The notes beneath the pieces are model-generated. The model had not been told where the DNA came from. It saw only the letters and a list, made by a program, of their open reading frames with translations, and made no database searches. Shown here piece by piece: positions 54,364 through 63,127 of a stretch of 64,000 nt of DNA; positions within the stretch are counted from its first letter, which is position 1, and every line of letters starts with the position of its first letter. Both the position numbers and the translations under genes were made by a program. Origin of the DNA: Sphingomonas sp. R647 (GTDB lineage Bacteria > Pseudomonadota > Alphaproteobacteria > Sphingomonadales > Sphingomonadaceae); contig NZ_JAIQXT010000006.1 of the NCBI RefSeq assembly GCF_020177055.1, forward strand, positions 248,001 to 312,000. Direction: 5' to 3'.

Positions 54364-55959
54364 ATGCGTATGAACCGCCGCGACCTGATCGGCGCAGCCT
54401 CGGTCGGCAGCGCGCTTTCGACCCTTCCTTCGGCGCTGGCGGCGCAGACCCCGAAACCAGCAGCCCCCGACTGGAAGCGCGGCTTCGACAATCAGCGCAT
54501 CCCGGACCTTGGCGACGGCCGCTTCCTCAACCCGCTGATGGCGGGCGACCATCCAGATCCGACGATCCTCAAGGACGGGAAGGACTATTACATGACCTTC
54601 TCGACCTTCGATTCCTATCCAGGCCTCGTCATCTGGCACTCGCGCGACCTGATCAACTGGCAGCCGGTCGGCGCGGCGCTGACCAAGAACATCGGTTCGG
54701 TGTGGGCGCCGGAACTGTGCAAGCATGATGGCCGCTATTTCCTGTACATCCCGACCAAGGGGCCGAACACCAGCTGGGTGATCTGGGCCGACAAGATCGA
54801 AGGGCCGTGGAGCGAGCCCGTAGACCTCAAGCTGCCCAACCATATCGACCCCGGCCATGCGGTGGGCGAAGACGGATCGCGCTGGCTGTTCCTGTCCGGC
54901 GGCGACCGCGTGCGCATGTCCGACGACGGCCTCAGCCGCATCGGCGAGCCCGAACATGTCTATGACCCGTGGCGCTATCCCAAGGACTGGGTCGTCGAGG
55001 GCTTCGCGCCGGAGGGGCCGAAGATCACCCGCCATAAGGGCTGGTTTTACATGATCACCGCGGTCGGCGGGACGGCGGGTCCGCCGACCGGCCATATGGT
55101 TATCGCGGCGCGCTCACGCTCGATCCACGGCCCGTGGGAGAATTGCCCCGCCAACCCGCTGGTCCGCACCACCTCGCTCGAGGAAAAATGGTGGTCGCGC
55201 GGCCATGCGACATTGGTCGAGGGGCCGGCGGGCGACTGGTGGAGCGTCTATCACGGGTTCGAGAATGGCTATTGGACACTCGGCCGTCAGGCATTGCTCG
55301 ATCCGATCGAGTGGACCGATGACGGCTGGTTCCGAATGAAGGGCGGCGATCTGTCGCAGCCGCTGGCCAAGCCCAAAGGCGGGACCAAGACCGGTCCCCA
55401 CGGCATGGCGCTGTCGGACGATTTCTCGACCCTCGCCATCGGCACCAAATGGAACTTCTTCCGCCCCGCCCCCGATGAGCGCAGCCGTGCGCGCGTCGCG
55501 AACAATGTCCTCCACCTCGACGCACGCGGCACCGCGCCGTCCAGCTCCGCGCCATTGCTGCTGATCGCCGGCGACCCCGCCTATCGCTTCGAATGCGATA
55601 TCGAGATCGCACCGGGCGGCACCGCCGGCCTCATCCTGTTCTACGACGACAAGCTCTATTGCGGCCTCGGCTTCGATGAAAAGCGCTTCGTCACCCACCA
55701 GTACGGCATCGAACGCGGCCGCCCCGCCAATCCGCACGGGCGCAAGATGCGGATGCGCGTGACCAACGACCGCCACATCGTCACCTATGACACCAGCGCC
55801 GATGGCGGAAAGACCTGGCACCGCTTTGATCGCGGCATGGAGGTATCGGGGTACCACCACAATGTCCGCGGCGGTTTCCTCATGCTCCGCCCGGGACTCT
55901 ATTCTGCGGGCGCCGGAACGGCAAAGTTCAGCGATTTCCGGTTCACAGCGTTGGGCTGA
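54364..55959 (+). CDS. Exported GH43 family glycosidase
   Basis: 531 aa. The start at 54364 has GGGAAG upstream. A Tat-like signal (MRMNRRDLIGAASVG, cut near ALAAQ) exports it. A five-bladed propeller (~55-355) has the first catalytic Asp in GDHPDPTILKDG, the pKa-modulating Asp near LPNHIDPGHAV and the acid Glu in VVEGFAPEGP. A C-terminal jelly-roll lectin-like domain (~365-530) completes the beta-xylosidase/arabinofuranosidase architecture. Substrate likely arabinan or xylan side chains of pectin. Confidence 0.93.
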   Translation: MRMNRRDLIGAASVGSALSTLPSALAAQTPKPAAPDWKRGFDNQRIPDLGDGRFLNPLMAGDHPDPTILKDGKDYYMTFSTFDSYPGLVIWHSRDLINWQPVGAALTKNIGSVWAPELCKHDGRYFLYIPTKGPNTSWVIWADKIEGPWSEPVDLKLPNHIDPGHAVGEDGSRWLFLSGGDRVRMSDDGLSRIGEPEHVYDPWRYPKDWVVEGFAPEGPKITRHKGWFYMITAVGGTAGPPTGHMVIAARSRSIHGPWENCPANPLVRTTSLEEKWWSRGHATLVEGPAGDWWSVYHGFENGYWTLGRQALLDPIEWTDDGWFRMKGGDLSQPLAKPKGGTKTGPHGMALSDDFSTLAIGTKWNFFRPAPDERSRARVANNVLHLDARGTAPSSSAPLLLIAGDPAYRFECDIEIAPGGTAGLILFYDDKLYCGLGFDEKRFVTHQYGIERGRPANPHGRKMRMRVTNDRHIVTYDTSADGGKTWHRFDRGMEVSGYHHNVRGGFLMLRPGLYSAGAGTAKFSDFRFTALG

Positions 55960-56004
55960 AGGCCACGCTTCGCAGAGGACTCACAATGGCTGGGTTGGAG
56001 CCGG

Positions 56005-56487
56005 TCAGCCGCCGCTTCCGCCTGAGGCGGCCCCGTCGCTCCTGAGCGCTGCGCCCAGTGACGCCAGCTTGTGGTTCAGCGCCTGCAACTCCTCAGGACG
56101 CATTCCCGTCGCCTCCAGAACCGCAGCGGGAATGCAACCGAGCGCCTCGTCGGTCAGACCGCGGCCCGCATTGGTCAACGCAAGCCGGACGACCCGCTCA
56201 TCCTGTTTGTCGCGCGTTCTCGTCACCAGCCCGGCGGCTTCAAGACGCTTGATGAGCGGGGTGAGGGTGTTCGACTCCAGATGCAACTTTGCGCCGAGCG
56301 CACTCACTGTCTGGCCGTCCGCGCCACGCAACGCCACCAGCGCGAGATATTGCGGATAGGTGATGCCGAACCGGTCGAGCAGCGGCTTGTAGACGCGATT
56401 GAATGCGAGCCCGGCGGCATAGACCGAGAAACACAGGAACTGGTCGAGCGGTTCGCCTTCGGAGGCGGGGGGGAGCGTATCAGTCAT
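56005..56487 (-). CDS. ohrR: OhrR-type MarR regulator of organic peroxide response
   Basis: 160 aa from ATG 56487. The redox Cys19 lies in the OhrR context LDQFLCFSVYAAG. The winged HTH has LGAKLHLESNTLTPLIKRLE and the wing RTRDKQDERVV. Oxidation of the Cys by organic hydroperoxides releases the repressor. It is divergent from the esterase-ohr operon, with two operators in the 115-bp gap, one before its own start. Confidence 0.93.
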   Translation of the reverse strand: MTDTLPPASEGEPLDQFLCFSVYAAGLAFNRVYKPLLDRFGITYPQYLALVALRGADGQTVSALGAKLHLESNTLTPLIKRLEAAGLVTRTRDKQDERVVRLALTNAGRGLTDEALGCIPAAVLEATGMRPEELQALNHKLASLGAALRSDGAASGGSGG

Positions 56488-56498
56488 ACTGCGGACAA

Positions 56499-56516
56499 TA
56501 AATCGCACGCGATTTA
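56499..56516. promoter_or_regulatory. OhrR operator 1
   Basis: TAAATCGC-ac-GCGATTTA is a perfect palindrome 12 bp upstream of ohrR. It matches operator 2 closely, with centres 54 bp apart, and would serve autoregulation. Confidence 0.82.
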
Positions 56517-56526
56517 ATCGCAAGGG

Positions 56527-56570
56527 TTGACAGTGTGAATCGCCCCGCTATTTAGATCGCACACGATCTA
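56527..56570 (+). promoter_or_regulatory. Promoter of the esterase-ohr operon with OhrR operator 2
   Basis: A -35 TTGACA (56527-56532) and a -10 TATTTA (56549-56554) are spaced by 16 bp. The palindrome TAGATCG-caca-CGATCTA (56553-56570) starts inside the -10, so a bound OhrR dimer would block RNA polymerase. The esterase ATG is 33 bp further on. Confidence 0.78.
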
Positions 56571-56602
56571 ATCGTGTCCGACTCAAATAAGGGACCTTGA
56601 TC

Positions 56603-57619
56603 ATGCACACCATGCCTCGCCTCGCTGCTCTCGCTTCCACCGCACTGCTGGCCCTGTCGGCTGCCCCCATTTCGGCGCAGACGCTCGAACCGTCGGCCAA
56701 GGCGTTCGCCGATGCCGCCGCCGCAGGAAAGCCGATCTACGACCTTCCTTATGCCGACGCCCGCGCCGTTCTGGCGAGCGTGCAGGCCGACAAGGTCGCC
56801 GCCTCCGCTGCGACCAACACGCAGGATCTTGTCTGGAAGATCGGCCCCACGGGACAGGTCCGCGTGCGAATCGTGCGCCCGGCCGACGCCAAAGGCGCGC
56901 TCCCCGCCGTCCTTTATTATCACGGCGGCGGCTGGGTGATGGGCAATCGCAACACCCACGACCATTTGATCCGCGAACTGGCGGTGCAGGCCCGCGCTGC
57001 GGTGGTGTTCGTCGAATATGACAACGCACCGGAGGTCCGCTACCCGATCAACAACGAACAGGCCTATGCCGCGCTCGACCATGTCGCATCGCACGGCGCC
57101 TCGCTCGGCATCGACCCGTCGCGACTGGCGGTGGCGGGCGACAGCGCCGGCGGCAACATGGCGATTGCGGTCACGATGATGGCCAAGGATCGCGCCGGGC
57201 CAAAGATCGGGCATCAGCTGCTTTTCTATCCGGTGACGGATGATGTGTCGGACAACGCGTCCTACCGCGCGTTCGGCAACGGCCCGTTCCTGACCCGCCG
57301 CGCGATGGATTACTTCCTTGAGGCGAACTACCCCGCCGACCGCCGCAAGGATGTGCTTGCCTTCCCGCTGCGCGCCACGCTCGACCAGTTGAAGGGCCTG
57401 CCTGCCGCCACAGTAATCGTCGCCGAAAACGACCTGCTGCGCGATGAGGGCGAAGCCTATGGCCGCCGTCTGATCGAAGCGGGCGTGCCGGTCGCGGTTA
57501 CCCGCTACAACGGCACGATCCATGACTTCGTGATGCTCAACGCACTGGCCGGCAGCGAACCCGCCCGTGCCGCCATCGCCCAGGGCGCCGCGCGCCTGCG
57601 CAGCAGCTTTGCCCGCTGA
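56603..57619 (+). CDS. Exported alpha/beta hydrolase (HSL-type esterase)
   Basis: 338 aa. A signal peptide (1-24, cut near ISAQ) exports it. Oxyanion-hole motif YYHGGGWVMGN, nucleophile Ser181 in GDSAGGNM, Asp in VAENDLLRDEG and His in GTIHDFVMLN are of the hormone-sensitive-lipase family. It is the first gene of the OhrR-controlled operon, 26 bp before ohr. It could release or remove oxidised lipid esters; that is inference. Confidence 0.92.
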   Translation: MHTMPRLAALASTALLALSAAPISAQTLEPSAKAFADAAAAGKPIYDLPYADARAVLASVQADKVAASAATNTQDLVWKIGPTGQVRVRIVRPADAKGALPAVLYYHGGGWVMGNRNTHDHLIRELAVQARAAVVFVEYDNAPEVRYPINNEQAYAALDHVASHGASLGIDPSRLAVAGDSAGGNMAIAVTMMAKDRAGPKIGHQLLFYPVTDDVSDNASYRAFGNGPFLTRRAMDYFLEANYPADRRKDVLAFPLRATLDQLKGLPAATVIVAENDLLRDEGEAYGRRLIEAGVPVAVTRYNGTIHDFVMLNALAGSEPARAAIAQGAARLRSSFAR

Positions 57620-57645
57620 TCGCTCCACCAGAAAGGAAGACTGAA

Positions 57646-58077
57646 ATGACCAAGATTCTCTACTCCACCCGCGCCACCGCCACCGGCGGACGCGATGGCA
57701 AGGCGCGTACCGATGACGGTGCCTTCGAAGTCGCGCTGGCAACGCCCAAGGAACTGGGCGGCAACGGCCAGGGCAACAACCCGGAACAGCTGTTCGCAGC
57801 TGGCTATGCCGCCTGCTTCCTGAGCGCGATGAAGTTCGTTGGCACTCAGGGCACCCATGCCCGATTGCCCAATGATGCCAGCGTCAGCGCGACGGTCGGC
57901 ATCGGGCCACGCGCGGACAAGGGCTTTGGCCTTGCCGTGACGCTCGACATCTTGCTTCCCGGCCTCGATCGGGCCGACGCCGAAGCGCTGGTGGCGGAAG
58001 CCGACACGGTATGTCCCTACTCGCACGCGGTGCGTGGGAATATCGAGGTCACTCTCAACATCGCGGGGAACAGCTGA
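57646..58077 (+). CDS. ohr: Organic hydroperoxide resistance protein (Ohr, OsmC family)
   Basis: 143 aa, normal length. Catalytic Cys57 (AAGYAACFLSAMKF) and resolving Cys123 (ADTVCPYSHAVRGN) are both in family context. It reduces organic hydroperoxides with lipoyl or dithiol donors in the cytoplasm. Under OhrR control with the upstream esterase. Confidence 0.97.
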   Translation: MTKILYSTRATATGGRDGKARTDDGAFEVALATPKELGGNGQGNNPEQLFAAGYAACFLSAMKFVGTQGTHARLPNDASVSATVGIGPRADKGFGLAVTLDILLPGLDRADAEALVAEADTVCPYSHAVRGNIEVTLNIAGNS

Positions 58078-58083
58078 GCCCCG

Positions 58084-58123
58084 GCGCGCATGGCCAGGGC
58101 ATTTATGCCCGAGCCATGCGCGC
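58084..58123. terminator. Bidirectional hairpin between ohr and the HxlR gene
   Basis: The perfect 11-bp stem GCGCGCATGGC (58084-58094) with GCCATGCGCGC (58113-58123) contains an inner GGGC/GCCC hairpin. It lies in the 60-bp convergent gap. No T-run is present, so it is a terminator by position rather than by canonical form. Confidence 0.6.
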
Positions 58124-58137
58124 GACCTTCGCAGACC

Positions 58138-58518
58138 CTAGTCTGCGGTCGCCCTGGCATCGAACTCAGCCTGGCTGGCATGGATCGTCCGTTCGTGATC
58201 CACCACCCAGCGGCCCAGATCCTGGCCAAGCGCGGCCAGCGAATGACCCAACGGGGTCAGCGCATATTCGACCATCGGCGGAACTGTGGGGTGCACCGTT
58301 CGGGTCACCACGCCATCGCGTTCGAGCCGGCGCAGCGTACGGGTGAGCATCTGTTGCGAGATCCCCGCCACCGCCCGGCGCAGCCCGTTGAAGCATAGCG
58401 TCCCCGTCGCGAGGACGACCACGACCGGCAAGGTCCATCGATCCCCGATCCATCCCAGATGACGCGCGATGTCCCGACACCTGGCGGGATCGTGGGCGGC
58501 GGGGGCGGTCATGTCCAT
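58138..58518 (-). CDS. HxlR-family regulator with a conserved N-terminal Cys
   Basis: 126 aa from ATG 58518. The winged HTH has HLGWIGDRWTLPVVVVL, GISQQMLTRTLRRLERDGVV and the wing TVPPMVEYALT. Cys14 lies just before the first helix, as in quinone/diamide-sensing YodB and QorR. It is divergent from azoreductase, which YodB controls in Bacillus, so an electrophile or quinone sensor for azoR is likely. Confidence 0.9.
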   Translation of the reverse strand: MDMTAPAAHDPARCRDIARHLGWIGDRWTLPVVVVLATGTLCFNGLRRAVAGISQQMLTRTLRRLERDGVVTRTVHPTVPPMVEYALTPLGHSLAALGQDLGRWVVDHERTIHASQAEFDARATAD

Positions 58519-58567
58519 GTGACTAGGTCCCGAAAATATGCGTTCTTGGCCGGCCGAAGGGGCACTC

Positions 58568-58587
58568 TACGTGGTGTGGGCCACGTA
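58568..58587. promoter_or_regulatory. HxlR operator candidate
   Basis: TACGTGG-tgtggg-CCACGTA is a perfect dyad with 7-bp arms, 17 bp before the azoreductase start and 49 bp from the HxlR start. Position and symmetry fit a shared operator. Confidence 0.62.
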
Positions 58588-58604
58588 AGACAGGAACAGG
58601 CCCC

Positions 58605-59180
58605 ATGCACCTACTTCATCTCGATTCATCGATCCAAGGCGACACTTCCGTCAGCCGCACCATGTCCGCCGCGATTGTCGACGCGCTGCGCCGGTCGTCC
58701 GGCGAACTTGAGCTATCCTACCGCGACCTCGGCGCCCAGCCGCTGCCGCATCTGACGCTGCCTGGCTTCGCCACGCCCGAGGCCGCAGCCACGCTCGACG
58801 CATTTCTTGCCGCAGACGTCGTGGTGATTGGTGCCGCGATGTACAATTTCGGCATCCCGACACAGCTCAAGGGCTGGTTCGACCACATCCTCGTTTCGGG
58901 CAAGACCTTCCGCTACGCCGAGGATGGCGTCGAAGGCCTGGCCGGCGGCAAGCGCGTCTTCGTCGCGCTGGCGCGCGGTGGCCAGTATTCTGACGGTCCT
59001 GCAGCCGCGATGGAACATGCCGAAACGCATCTGCGCGCGATGTTGGGCTTCATCGGTATCACGCAGCCCGAGTTCGTGATCGCCGAAGGGGTCGCCTTTG
59101 GACCGGACCAGCGAGAGGCGGCAATCACTTCCGCGCTGAGCCGGATTGCTGCGCTCCAGGGCGGGCTCGCCCCGGCCTGA
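58605..59180 (+). CDS. azoR: FMN-dependent NADH-azoreductase
   Basis: 191 aa. A flavodoxin-like fold has LHLDSSIQGDTSVSR (FMN phosphate loop) and MYNFGIPTQLKGWFDHIL. It reduces azo dyes and quinones by two electrons with NADH. The divergent HxlR regulator probably induces it on quinone exposure. Its stop lies 10 bp from the convergent lysR stop. Confidence 0.94.
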   Translation: MHLLHLDSSIQGDTSVSRTMSAAIVDALRRSSGELELSYRDLGAQPLPHLTLPGFATPEAAATLDAFLAADVVVIGAAMYNFGIPTQLKGWFDHILVSGKTFRYAEDGVEGLAGGKRVFVALARGGQYSDGPAAAMEHAETHLRAMLGFIGITQPEFVIAEGVAFGPDQREAAITSALSRIAALQGGLAPA

Positions 59181-59190
59181 TGCCGCCGCC

Positions 59191-60099
59191 TTAGCCGTGC
59201 CGGAATGCGCGCGATCGTTCGCGCGCCAGATCGACGAACACCTTGAACGCGGCGGGCGGATTTCGACGGCTGGGGTAATAGAGGCAGAGTGGCGCCAGCA
59301 CAGGCGTCCATTCCTGCAACAACGGTACCATCCGCCCCGCTTCGATATCCGCGCGCACGTCGGATTCCATGAAGAACCCGATCCCGACTCCTTCCAGCAC
59401 GGCGATGCGTGCGACGCTCGCTTCGTCCAAAATGATCGGTCCCTCGACGTCCAGCTGGATCGGCTGGCCGTCCTTCTGAAACGGCCAGCGATACATCGAC
59501 CCATTGGGCAACCGGATTCGGATGCAGGAATGGGTCAGCAGATCGAGCGGAACACGCGGAAAGGGCCGGTCCGCAAGATAGGCCGGCGCGGCGACGACGG
59601 CATAGCGGCGGGCCGGACCGATCGGGATGGCGATCATGTCGGAGGGAACCAGATCCCGGCTGCGAATCCCGAAGTCGAACCCGTTGGCCACGATATCGGT
59701 GAGTGCGCCTTCGGTGACCAGATCGATGCTGACCTCAGGAAAGCGCTTCAGGAACTCCAGCACCAGCGGCACCAGCATTTCGCGCGCCGCCGTCGCGAAG
59801 CTGTTGATGCGCAACGTCCCGGATGGCGTATGCTGTTGCGACCGCACACCGTCGAGCGCCAGATGAATGTCGCGCAGCGCTGGCGTCATCTGGTCAACGA
59901 AGTGGTGCCCCGCCTCGGTCAGCGACACACTGCGCGTCGTCCGGTTGAACAGCCGAACGCCCAATCGCCCCTCCAGCTTCGCGATCGCGTTGCTGAGTGC
60001 TGTGGCCGACATGCCCAGATCGATCGCCGCCGCGCGGAACGATCCGCGGCGGGCGATGGCGAGAACGGCGTCAAGCTCGTGCAGACTATATCCGGCCAT
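59191..60099 (-). CDS. LysR-family regulator
   Basis: 302 aa from ATG 60099 (weak GGGAC upstream). The HTH at ~15-40 has [20 protein letters not shown] and the recognition end [18 protein letters not shown]; a LysR substrate-binding domain spans ~90-290. It is divergent from the NTF2-like/SDR operon, its likely target. Confidence 0.93.
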   Translation of the reverse strand: MAGYSLHELDAVLAIARRGSFRAAAIDLGMSATALSNAIAKLEGRLGVRLFNRTTRSVSLTEAGHHFVDQMTPALRDIHLALDGVRSQQHTPSGTLRINSFATAAREMLVPLVLEFLKRFPEVSIDLVTEGALTDIVANGFDFGIRSRDLVPSDMIAIPIGPARRYAVVAAPAYLADRPFPRVPLDLLTHSCIRIRLPNGSMYRWPFQKDGQPIQLDVEGPIILDEASVARIAVLEGVGIGFFMESDVRADIEAGRMVPLLQEWTPVLAPLCLYYPSRRNPPAAFKVFVDLARERSRAFRHG

Positions 60100-60213
60100 T
60101 GTCCCGAAATCCGAAACTCCTTGTCCCACTTTATCCCGGTTATCTGAACGACCGTAAAGCGCCATCTGCGTGGAACCGCGCGATGTCCGCGCCGGGCCGC
60201 GAGGAGAATGACC

Positions 60214-60543
60214 ATGCCCGTGCAACTGCCCAAAGCGATCGCGGCGTATTTCGCCGCCGACAGAAAGGGCCAGCCCCAGGCGACGTCCGAATGCTTCATG
60301 CCGGAAGCCGTCGTGATCGATGAGGGCAACCGCTATGTCGGCCGCGATGCCATCTGCCAGTGGATGGCAAATGCGTCCACCCAATACAGCTATACCGTCG
60401 AACCATTCGACGTTGCTGGTGACGATGGCCGCATCATCGTCACCAGCCATCTCGTCGGCAATTTTCCCGGCAGCCCGGTCGATTTGCGCTATTGCTTCGT
60501 GCTCGATGGCGACAGCATCGCTCAGCTGGAGATCGTCCCATGA
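60214..60543 (+). CDS. SnoaL/NTF2-like protein
   Basis: 109 aa from ATG 60214, chosen because GAGGAG is 7 nt upstream (the ATG at 60208 is too close). A cone-shaped NTF2-like fold: [24 protein letters not shown] and a Trp-containing middle. Members bind or isomerise small ligands, or have no known activity. Its stop overlaps the SDR start (ATGA). Confidence 0.88.
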   Translation: MPVQLPKAIAAYFAADRKGQPQATSECFMPEAVVIDEGNRYVGRDAICQWMANASTQYSYTVEPFDVAGDDGRIIVTSHLVGNFPGSPVDLRYCFVLDGDSIAQLEIVP

Positions 60544-61319
60544 CGCCGTTCATCACCCTTGCAGGGAAGCGGGCGCTCATCACCTCGGGCACGCGCGGGG
60601 CGGGCGCGGCGACGGTTGCCCTGTTCCGCGCGCTCGGTGCGCAGGTGCTGACCACCGCGCGCAGCAGGCCCGCGCACATGCCGGACGCGCAGTTCGTCGC
60701 CGCCGACCTCACCACCGCCGAGGGCTGCGCCGCCGTCGCTGATGCAGTCCATGATCAGCTCGGCGGTGTCGACGTCGTTGTCCATATGCTCGGCGGATCG
60801 TCCGCTCCGGCGGGTGGCTACCGCGCGCTCGATGACAGCCAATGGCGCCGCGAAATCGCCCTCAACCTGATGCCAGCGGTCCGCCTCGACCGGGCCTTGC
60901 TACCGGCGATGACGGACCGGGGATCGGGCGTGGTGATCCACGTCACCTCGATCCAGCGGGAATTGCCGCTTCCCGAGGCAACCACCGCCTACGCTGCGGC
61001 CAAGGCGGCACTATCGACCTACAGCAAGAGCCTGTCGAAGGAAGTCTCGCCCAAAGGGGTCCGGGTGGTCCGCGTGTCGCCGGGCTGGATCGCTACCGAG
61101 AGTTCCGTGGACCTCGCTAAACGTCTTGCGACCGAACATGGTGTTGACGTCGAAGGGGGGAAGCGAATGATCATGAATTCGCTTGGCGGCGTCCCGATCG
61201 GTCGTGCGTCGGAGCCGGAGGAGATCGCCAATCTGATCGCCTTTCTGGCATCGGACAAAGCGGGGACGATCACCGGTACCGAATATGTCATCGATGGCGG
61301 GACCATTCCCACGGCCTGA
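60540..61319 (+). CDS. Short-chain dehydrogenase/reductase
   Basis: 259 aa. A Rossmann start [15 protein letters not shown] (variant of TGxxxGxG), the catalytic Ser in [11 protein letters not shown] and Tyr/Lys in AYAAAKAAL, then VSPGWIATE and the C-terminal [11 protein letters not shown](P)-dependent; substrate unknown. Coupled to the NTF2-like gene and opposite LysR. Confidence 0.92.
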   Translation: MTPFITLAGKRALITSGTRGAGAATVALFRALGAQVLTTARSRPAHMPDAQFVAADLTTAEGCAAVADAVHDQLGGVDVVVHMLGGSSAPAGGYRALDDSQWRREIALNLMPAVRLDRALLPAMTDRGSGVVIHVTSIQRELPLPEATTAYAAAKAALSTYSKSLSKEVSPKGVRVVRVSPGWIATESSVDLAKRLATEHGVDVEGGKRMIMNSLGGVPIGRASEPEEIANLIAFLASDKAGTITGTEYVIDGGTIPTA

Positions 61320-61474
61320 GCCGGCGCCATATCGTGTGGATCCATGCACCGGCGGCGGGAATTTCAAGCCGGGCCCAAGGCTTCGTCGCGAGACTGATCG
61401 AGACGGAGCTCCCCCGCCCACAGGCTCTGGGTCGCCCCCCGAAGGGATGGTTTACCGTGCAGGTTTCTCTGGAT

Positions 61475-61550
61475 TGGTGGAGCTGAGGGGAATCGAACCC
61501 CTGACCTCTGCAGTGCGATTGCAGCGCTCTCCCATCTGAGCTACAGCCCC
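61475..61550 (-). tRNA. tRNA-Ala (anticodon CGC)
   Basis: 76 nt including an encoded CCA. Minus-strand 5' end GGGGCTGTAGCTCAGATGG; acceptor GGGGCTG pairs with CAGCTCC (one G-U); the anticodon stem CTGCA/TGCAG holds the loop ATCGCAC, giving CGC for GCG codons; the T arm AGGGGTTCGATTCCCCT is intact. No integrase or att-like duplication is adjacent. Confidence 0.96.
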
Positions 61551-61652
61551 GCTCCACGTCCGGCACCGCCGAACGGCGGACGATCTAGCTTTCCGTCTCG
61601 CGCTTTGCAACGGCAAAGACGCCGCGCCACCCGCCGCGCGCGGGGTCGTCCG

Positions 61653-62120
61653 TCAGTCGCAAATCGGCTCGGCCGACAGGATTTCGATCGCCTCGGCCCG
61701 GCCATTAAAGTCAATCAGCTCCCCGACTTCGGCGCCGATCATCGCCGCGGCGAGCGGGGCCTGGAACGCGATGCGGCCCGCCGCGGGATCGGCTTCGTCA
61801 TGCCCGACAATGTCGATCGCCCGCTCGCGCCCGCCCATGCGAAAGCGCACGCGCGAGCCGATCGCCGCCACGCCCGCCTCGGGCAGCGCGGCGACTTCCG
61901 CCGTCGTCTGCCGCGTATGCCAGTAGCGCAGGTCGCGCAGCAGCGGCGCGCGCGCCTCGTCCCCCTCCAGCCCATCCAGCTGCGCCTCAAGATCGCGCAC
62001 CTGATCGTCGATCAATGCGCGACCCCGCGCGGTGACGATGTTCGGCCCCGACGGGATCGGCAGTTCGAAACGAGGCTCCTTATGCTCCTCGTCGCTCTCA
62101 CGACGGAATGCGACGCTCAT
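61653..62120 (-). CDS. GreA/GreB-family transcription elongation factor
   Basis: 155 aa from ATG 62120. The N-terminal coiled coil has GPNIVTARGRALIDDQVRDL and the acidic tip LEGDEARAPLLRDLRYWHTR (20 aa); the C-terminal FKBP-like domain ends GAEVGELIDFNG. It rescues backtracked RNA polymerase or, in some relatives, regulates it in another way. It follows the zinc peptidase by 10 bp on the same strand. Confidence 0.88.
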   Translation of the reverse strand: MSVAFRRESDEEHKEPRFELPIPSGPNIVTARGRALIDDQVRDLEAQLDGLEGDEARAPLLRDLRYWHTRQTTAEVAALPEAGVAAIGSRVRFRMGGRERAIDIVGHDEADPAAGRIAFQAPLAAAMIGAEVGELIDFNGRAEAIEILSAEPICD

Positions 62121-62130
62121 CGGATCATGC

Positions 62131-63027
62131 TCATACCGCGCCGCTGAACGTGTCGCACGCCGCCGGGCTGCCGCTCTCAAGCCCGCGCTTGAGCCACTTC
62201 ATGCGCTGTGCCGACGTGCCATGGGTAAAGCTCTCGGGCACGATCGTCCCGCGCGCCTGTTTCTGCAGCGTGTCGTCGCCGATCGCCTCGGCCGCGCGCA
62301 GCCCTTCCTCGATATCGCCCGCTTCCAGCCGGTCGCGATTCTGCGCCGCCCAGACGCCAGCGTAGCAATCCGCCTGAAGCTCGACCCGTACAGACAGCGC
62401 ATTGCCCTCGGCCTGGCTCATCCGCGCCTGGCGTGCGCGCACCTGCTCCATCGTGCCGGTGACGTTCTGGATATGGTGGCCGACCTCATGTGCGATCACG
62501 TAATTCTGCGCGAAGTCGCCCGCCGCGCCGAACCGCGTCGCCAGCTCGCGGAAGAACGCGGTGTCGAGATAGATGCCGCGATCCGCCGGACAATAGAACG
62601 GCCCCGCCGCTGAGGTCGCCTGACCGCAACCCGACTGCACGCCACCCTCATAAAAATTGAGCACCGGCGCGGGGTAACGCTGCCCGTCTGCCGCGAACAA
62701 TTTGGTCCAGGTCTGCTCGGTGCTGGTCATCACGCGGCATGCCTGCAATTCCTCGGGCGTGTCGCACGCCTTTTGCTGCGCGACCTGCTGCCCGCCGCTG
62801 CCGGTCGTGCCGCCGCCGCCGCTCAGCAACGCGCCGCCACCACCCAGCGTCATGAAGATCGCCGCACCAATGCCGATCAGTGCGATCGTGCCACAGCCAA
62901 GGCGGCTACCCAGCAGCATCGGCAGCAGCGCGAACAGGATGTTGCCACCCCCGCCGCCAAAACCGCCGCCACCGCCCGAGCCCAGATCGCGGACATTGTT
63001 GCTGGGATCGAGATCGTCGAGCCGCAT
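62131..63027 (-). CDS. Neutral zinc metallopeptidase (YpfJ-like)
   Basis: 298 aa from ATG 63027 with AGGGG upstream. A Gly-rich N-terminus (~15-27) precedes one membrane segment (~30-60). The peptidase domain (~115-290) has the zinc motif VIAHEVGHHIQNV (HExxH) and a downstream ELQADCYAGVWA that supplies the third ligand. It probably lies at the inner membrane with the peptidase outside. Downstream partner: the Gre factor. Confidence 0.93.
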   Translation of the reverse strand: MRLDDLDPSNNVRDLGSGGGGGFGGGGGNILFALLPMLLGSRLGCGTIALIGIGAAIFMTLGGGGALLSGGGGTTGSGGQQVAQQKACDTPEELQACRVMTSTEQTWTKLFAADGQRYPAPVLNFYEGGVQSGCGQATSAAGPFYCPADRGIYLDTAFFRELATRFGAAGDFAQNYVIAHEVGHHIQNVTGTMEQVRARQARMSQAEGNALSVRVELQADCYAGVWAAQNRDRLEAGDIEEGLRAAEAIGDDTLQKQARGTIVPESFTHGTSAQRMKWLKRGLESGSPAACDTFSGAV

Positions 63028-63127
63028 GGCCCATCCCCTTTTATCGTTTCCTTCCCGCCACAATGCCCCAAGCGGCATCGCGTTGCATGAAGAATCCCGC
63101 ATTGCCCTTCGCGCCGCGTTGCACCAC

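Noticed and set aside
61475..61550. Integrated element at tRNA-Ala
   Set aside because: No integrase, no repeated 3' tRNA segment and ordinary genes on both sides.
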